Part shown: in pieces, positions 58,595-64,000 of the stretch
Layout of the letters: each line of letters opens with the position of its first letter
Position numbering within the stretch: position 1 is the first letter of the stretch
Source of the DNA: Escallonia rubra
Lineage: Eukaryota > Streptophyta > Magnoliopsida > Escalloniales > Escalloniaceae
Length of the DNA: 64,000 nt
Assembly (NCBI GenBank): GCA_033065855.1
Contig: JAVXUO010000911.1
Span: 62,001 to 126,000, forward strand
Reading direction: 5' to 3'
The notes under the pieces: model-generated
Seen by the model: the letters and a program-made list of their open reading frames with translations, nothing else
Database searches by the model: none
What the model was told of the DNA's origin: nothing
Made by a program: the position numbers and the translations under genes

Positions 58595-58602
58595 TCAATG
58601 AC

Positions 58603-59859
58603 ATTAAAAATGTGCTGCTAATTGTCCCTGAAAGTGTTAACATGAATGTCACTAACTGTATGTGGCAACCATTAATCATCACTATACAAGGGTTTGTAAC
58701 TATCTTCCTATATTCTGAATAGCAACAAAAAATTTCTCATAAAGTATAGTTACTCACGTTAAATGTTTGCCCAACATATATCTGCCACTAAACTTATTTT
58801 ATTTTATTTTTTCGGTCTTTCACAAGTTGAGGCGTGGACATTTGTTCACTAATCTAGGATTCTTCAAGGGGAGTTGTTTGTAGAAACTTGTTTTCTTACT
58901 TTTCTTTGCTCTTTACACTTCCTTTAGAAGTTCATTGCCAATGAGTTTCACACTTTTTTATCGACAAACGTTTAGAAGAATGACTACAGCACTTCACTTT
59001 TAAATACTTATGCTTTACTTTTGGCAACTAACATGCCTTTTAGAGGCCCTTTGTGGTACTTCTAGTGGCAAATTGGAGTACACGTGATCAAAATGGTGGA
59101 GTGCATTCATGATTTCCAGCTCTTTATAACAGAATTTCATAATGTCATAGCATGAACAAATAGCCTCACCCTCTTTAAACTTGCTTATTTTGAAAATGTC
59201 GTGATAACAAAAAGTTATGATATTACAATCTATCCATTTGATTCCCTTCTTGGTTATCTTTTCGTATAAGAAGTGCCTATCCAGTTACACATAGGTGGAG
59301 GTAATCTAGGAGTAGGATCATTTCTTCTCTGTCTACGAAAAACAAAACATCTCTCTTTCTCTTAAATTAACCTCTCTCTACCATCCTCCGTCACCATCGT
59401 CAGTTTCTTCCAACGTGTGGTGGTGTGGTGTTAGGACTTCACTATGTGTGGTTAATTCTTGTGTGTGTGTGTGTGAGAAAGAAAGAGAAAGAAAGAGTTT
59501 TCAAATTTTCTTTTAATCTCCGTGTGCCTGACGTATTTTAGACGCTAGATCTGTGGCTACAAAATGTATTGCTCATGGGGCATGGCATATGATGCTAGAT
59601 CTGTGACCTCAGAGCATGGGGTATGCGTTTTAGCTAGGTTTGTCAGTGTAATTTTGGTGGGCGGATTATATGCCGTAAATCAGTATGGTGGGCTTGGTTG
59701 GATCCTCGTTTGGTTTGGCGAGCATGGTGGTGCCACCGGGATGGAGAAGGTGGGTGAGTCTGTAATAAAGGGTTCTTACTCTTCTAGGGTTGTCACCCCC
59801 CCCCCCCCCCAGTTGATCATTTTCCCATCCTTTCTTAAAGAAAGTTTGGATGGGTAGGA
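58603..59859. other. Intergenic; microsatellites only
   Basis: A (GT)n run lies at about 59461-59474, followed by GAAA repeats, and a poly-C tract at about 59797-59810. A short open plus-strand stretch (59564-59857) is G/T-rich and matches nothing I know. Confidence 0.4.
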
Positions 59860-61150
59860 TTTAGTGGTGTCCCGAACCCACAGTTAGACCCATGAGCCAG
59901 ACGTGACATACCGCAGGCCCATTAAATTATTGCCAAGGGCTCTGCCAAGCATTACTATTAACCTACACATGTCATTTCTTGAAAGTCACTAACTTCTGAA
60001 CCATTAACCCTGCTACTAAGAGCCACACTTTATATTTCACCAAAAGAACATCACCAGTATTACTTCAAAACAAGTGTTGCATTAGCAAATGAAACGAGGA
60101 GGTATAAACTCCCAGAGATATAAAAGTCTAACTAGTACTCATGGAGATATAAACTCCTTACGATCTCCGAAGTCGAATTTATTCACTACTATCTCATTAG
60201 GGTAATAATCAAAGGTACATAGAAGACTCTGTTATTTAGCGTCCCTCCTCTGCTGCCTCAATTTTGCAACTCTCATAAGTTTCGGGCCTAACTAGCTTAG
60301 TCGCTTGAAAAATAAGAAACATGAGTTAAAGAGCCCAGCAAGCACACATACCATATCCAAAATAAAGTTCAGGCTTTTGTAAAAATGTCATGAATTTCAA
60401 TTCAAAAATTAGAAATCAATTCATAAGAAAATTGATATAAGTTCCATAAAAGCGTAATAACGTCCAAGTAAACAATTTTGAGGGAATAAATAATTATTTA
60501 GCATGAAAAGATCATCATATGAATGTTTCAATCCAACAACAACTCATATGGTATGTTGCGTCAGCACATAGCCCACTAACTTAGGCCTGGAATCCCACAT
60601 CAGGATAATCATTATTGTTGAAGCAAAGGCGAACACGTGCAAGATTACTGAGCATCGCGTTAACTTTTTAGCCCCGTTTACATGGCCCAAAATATAAATT
60701 TCCCTCATTAGATATATGGCACACAACCAATTAAGAAAACTACTCATATCGTTTCATTGTAAACAAAATCCATGAATACCTAATAATTGAACCACCTCAT
60801 GGCATTTCAATTTATTTCCAAACATTTTCAGATAGATGCAGTGGCATTTCTTTAAACGTTTTTAAACATTCAAATCATATGATTTATAAAAGATACTTTA
60901 GAAAAGATGGTAATTGGCCGATACATGGCATGGATACTTACACGAATCACTTGAACAAACCCAAAGTCTCCTTAAAAAACACGACCATAATCTTCCTCTA
61001 TCGAGTCTATAAGATCAGAAGCATTACATAGGTTTAACTTGATCACTGCGTTTAACTATTACAAGTGTGCACCAAACGGGCAACGTCCTCATACTAAACT
61101 AGCTTATGCAACATAATGCAATTACTCTTCCACTATAATAATAAGGCATT
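59860..61150. other. Intergenic, possible old LTR-type repeat
   Basis: The start (TGTCCCGAACCCAC near 59868) and an AGAGCCCAGCAAGCACAC motif (about 60330) recall Ty3/gypsy LTR sequence and a similar TGTCCCGAACTCCC stretch at 63462. No ends could be fixed. No gene was seen. Confidence 0.3.
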
Positions 61151-61159
61151 CCCTTCTTA

Positions 61160-62230
61160 TTCCCATTGCACTCGCGCGCGCACACACATACTGCCCTCAT
61201 GTCCAAACAAATACATAAGCATACACACTTGTTTTAACAACCTTTTTCTCCTTCATTTCTTGTTTTTCTTCTTCCTTTTTCACATGGTATTGGGCACATG
61301 TGAAAGTACGCACACATGCAGGTGCCGACAACAGCAAGCACCGATGCACATCACACAGCCTCACCACCCAAACATACACACACGCACTGTTGTGCAACTC
61401 AAATAGTAAGACACACATGCACCTCAAACAAACTCGCAAGTTTTAACCTCGGCAAGCACATACAGACACATACACACCCTACCACATACATAGTATGCAC
61501 AGACACATGGCCGTATAAGCAGCCACACACGCACAAACCGACATATAGCGCTGTAGTGACCCACACACGCACATACATGCACACCTGTAAATGGTATACA
61601 CGCGTACACACACAGCCACTTCACGGCTGCACATCACAGCAATATATACACATCACAGACATACATACGAGCTGCAAAACACACACACAGACGCAGAGAA
61701 CCCCCACTACAATATAAACACGTGACATACACTCGTACACGATGCAATACACAAAATAGTTGCACGTAGAAACAACACATAGACACACACGCTTTATTAC
61801 AAACACATGTGGCTGCACATAGCAATAACAAACACACGACTGAACGTAACAGCAACATATACTCCCCCCCTACACACACAGCCACTTCACGGCTGCACAT
61901 CACAGCAATACACACAACAATATATACACATCACACACATACATACGAGATGCAAAACACACACACGTAGACGCAGAGAACCCCCACTACAAAATAAACA
62001 TGTGACATACACTCGTACACGCTGCAATACACAAATAGTTGCACGTAGAAACAACACACAGACACACACGCTTTATTACAAACACATGTGGTTGCACATA
62101 GCAATAACACACACACGACTGCACGTAACAGCAACACATACCCCCCCCCCCACCCCCACAGACACACACAAAATAAACAAACACACACTCTATCTTTATC
62201 TTTCCCTGCGTAACACACAAAAAATAACGG
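61160..62230. repeat. CA-rich simple-sequence region with ~260-bp tandem duplication
   Basis: About 1 kb of interrupted (CA)n / ACACGC sequence. Inside it, two long direct copies lie at about 61611-61870 and 61876-62135; each carries CAGCCACTTCACGGCTGCAC, AGAACCCCCACTAC, and GTTGCACGTAGAAACAACAC. The copies differ at roughly 5%. All long open frames here are by-products of the repeat. Confidence 0.8.
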
Positions 62231-63432
62231 GCGAGCACACATAGCCATCACATGGTAGTCCACCCTCAATATACACATTAATCAAATTACATAAAAATTC
62301 GATTGGGTTCAAGGATAAGAACTAAGCAAAAATCGAACCTTAATCCCCTGAAAATTGCACCACTAGAGACTCCTCATCTCATGCCTATTTCGGACATGCA
62401 CACACACAGCCCCTTTGACAGATTAAAAGCTATCCTTCTGAATCATTGAAACCATCCATTCAATCACCATTGAAATAATGCATTAATTCCTCCTCCTATC
62501 TCCCATGATTTCCCGACTTTGAGTTTAACTTTAGGATTCTCTCCCTTTACTCTCTATCTTTGTTCTTAATTTCTTCAAATAAAAACTTGTTTAACCTAAA
62601 TTAATTGTGGTATGTATATTTTACGTAATAACCCTTTATTAATTAGATTTTCTCTAAAGGATCACACTCATTTCCATTAATAATATTTATTGCATTCCAC
62701 TTCATTAATTCGAAACTTATTGTCATCATAACGATGTCGCTAAAAAGACTAAAAACTCAATTCTCTCAAAATCCCAACACCCAAAATTGTAACAACAATA
62801 ATGCTATCTCACTTGTTAAATTATTGTTAGAGGTCCTAAATAATATTACTTACTATAATCATCGATACAACAATGAGTATATATGCTAGAATTTACCATA
62901 AACTCAACTCGAGGTTTGGATTATTACAACATGTGCCACTAGTGGTGGAAGGTTTTCAACGTAGTGGGGCTGCTACGCGGGAGCATGGCAGTCTTACGTT
63001 GGTGTGGTGGAGCCTTGGGGTTGTATGTTGTGGTGGTGGTTTGTTTTGCAAAGGTTGCAAGGATAGGAGGTGCGTCGGTTCGAAGATGTTGTTCCGTGGT
63101 GGGAGAAGGTGAGTGTTATAGTCTGTTAGTGTTGGGCGCTTTCGATATTGCCGTTGGTGGCGACAATGGTCTGTTGGTGGTAGGTGATAATGGTTAACTT
63201 GTATTTTGGTGGCAGGCAGCCCAGTGCTGCGGTGATAGCGATGATACACGTTGTTGCATGTGTGCGGGGTCGTACATGGCGATCTCTGGACATGGGATGT
63301 GGCTGGATAAGTGTCAAGTTGCATGGACTTGCTTTTCTTGGTGCTTATCTGCGACTATTGATATTTGGAAAAAAAAAAAAAACAAACGTTATTAGTTTAG
63401 TTGGTTATATCTATTTGTTACTTGTCTTTATC
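62231..63432. other. Intergenic, nothing recognised
   Basis: AT-rich to 62870, then a G/T-rich stretch (62940-63350) with open frames on both strands but no recognisable motif. A poly-A run lies at about 63370-63381. Confidence 0.4.
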
Positions 63433-64000
63433 TGTAACGCCTCAGAAATCCGGAGCTCTGTTGTCCCGAACTCCCGGAACGTTAACCTGCCACATCACAT
63501 CAAACATGTCAAATCATGTATATTAACACATACTTCAAGCATGTAATCTGATATCAACTCAAATTCTTCAACTACAAGATTACAAAATTGCTTAAACTTA
63601 AATTATTAAAACCTAGGTTCTTTACAAACTTGAGTCCTTATAGAGCAAGTTGACAATATCGACCCACGCAGGGGTCTCATTGCACAGTAGTGATGGGCTC
63701 ACTACACAGTAGTGATGGGTTCACCGGAATCTCACACATACTCTAAACCCCATTCCCAAGCATGCTAAAGCGGATCATCACCTTCAGAAAGGAGTCAAAC
63801 GAAGGATGAGCTTTTGAGAGTTCAGTAAGGTCGTATCAGGACAACTGAAGGAATTACAAAACGATTCAAAAGAATACAACCGATGATGATTTCCAAAATG
63901 ATATTTCAAACGATCTAAATAGCTCGATGATTTCCAAAATGATCAAAATTCATCATAAATAGATACCAAAATAAACAGTAACAATCACGGAAGGTTCCAA
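63433..64000 (+). mobile_element. Possible start of a Ty3/gypsy LTR, cut by window edge
   Basis: Begins TGTAACGCCTCAGAAATCC, close to the TGTAACGCCC start common in chromovirus-type gypsy LTRs of plants. It contains GATGAGCTTTTGAGAGTTCAG (about 63807), similar to a motif conserved in that group, and a short tandem CACAGTAGTGATGGG(C/T)TCAC (63685 and 63707). The other end lies outside the window, so neither length nor state can be judged. Confidence 0.35.

Noticed and set aside
61160-62280. Several long open frames of Cys/Val or His/Thr-rich peptides
   Set aside because: They are by-products of interrupted (CA)n sequence read in different frames.

Overview
The window is nuclear DNA of a flowering plant. 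It is AT-rich, its genes carry many GT-AG introns, and it encodes a chloroplast-targeted acetolactate synthase regulatory subunit and a cytosolic ribosomal protein. The rest is a dense mixture of plant transposons: MULE, hAT, PIF/Harbinger, Helitron, LINE, and remains of Ty1/copia and Ty3/gypsy elements. I cannot name the species.

Layout. 0.1-2.3 kb: decayed MULE transposase with its Ala/Thr-rich tail present twice. 3.2-13.1 kb: two same-orientation LTR-like repeats around non-coding DNA, into which a 5,875-bp MULE (5623-11497) has inserted. That MULE has a perfect 9-bp target duplication, ~0.93-kb inverted repeats and an intact five-exon FAR1-type transposase. Its inverted repeats contain repeated pieces of a captured host gene of the basic 7S globulin / xylanase-inhibitor class. 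15.2-20.1 kb: a complete two-exon gene for ribosomal protein eL21 on the minus strand, with a 4.2-kb intron that holds a 302-bp Tourist-like MITE. Its promoter has a telo-box and site II motifs. 20.3-24.2 kb: a broken hAT element split by a 1,432-bp solo LTR. 24.2-25.8 kb: Ty3/gypsy pol fossil.

26-40.4 kb: a large Helitron. It carries an apparently intact nine-exon RPA-like single-strand DNA-binding gene and a RepHel gene that is nearly complete but has an altered HUH motif and one in-frame stop. Its 3' end is a textbook 8-bp hairpin followed by CTAG at 40386. 40.6-41.8 kb: degenerate L1-type LINE reverse transcriptase.

42.4-56.3 kb: a complete 12-exon host gene (minus strand) for the acetolactate synthase small subunit, about 506 aa, with an N-terminal transit region and two tandem ACT-type halves. 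Two short elements sit in its introns: a 949-bp element with 13-bp flanking repeats and a 625-bp MULE-like element with a 10-bp target duplication that contains a tRNA-derived SINE head. 57.5-58.6 kb: a 1,128-bp non-autonomous hAT element. 59.9-64 kb: gene-free DNA with a CA-rich minisatellite and what may be the start of a Ty3/gypsy LTR at the window edge.

The two host genes (eL21 in the ribosome, ALS small subunit in plastid branched-chain amino acid synthesis) are functionally unrelated. The most interesting features are the whole MULE that has built host-gene modules into its own termini and the Helitron with an intact RPA gene beside a damaged Rep. All domain assignments come from reading the sequence; no database search was run.
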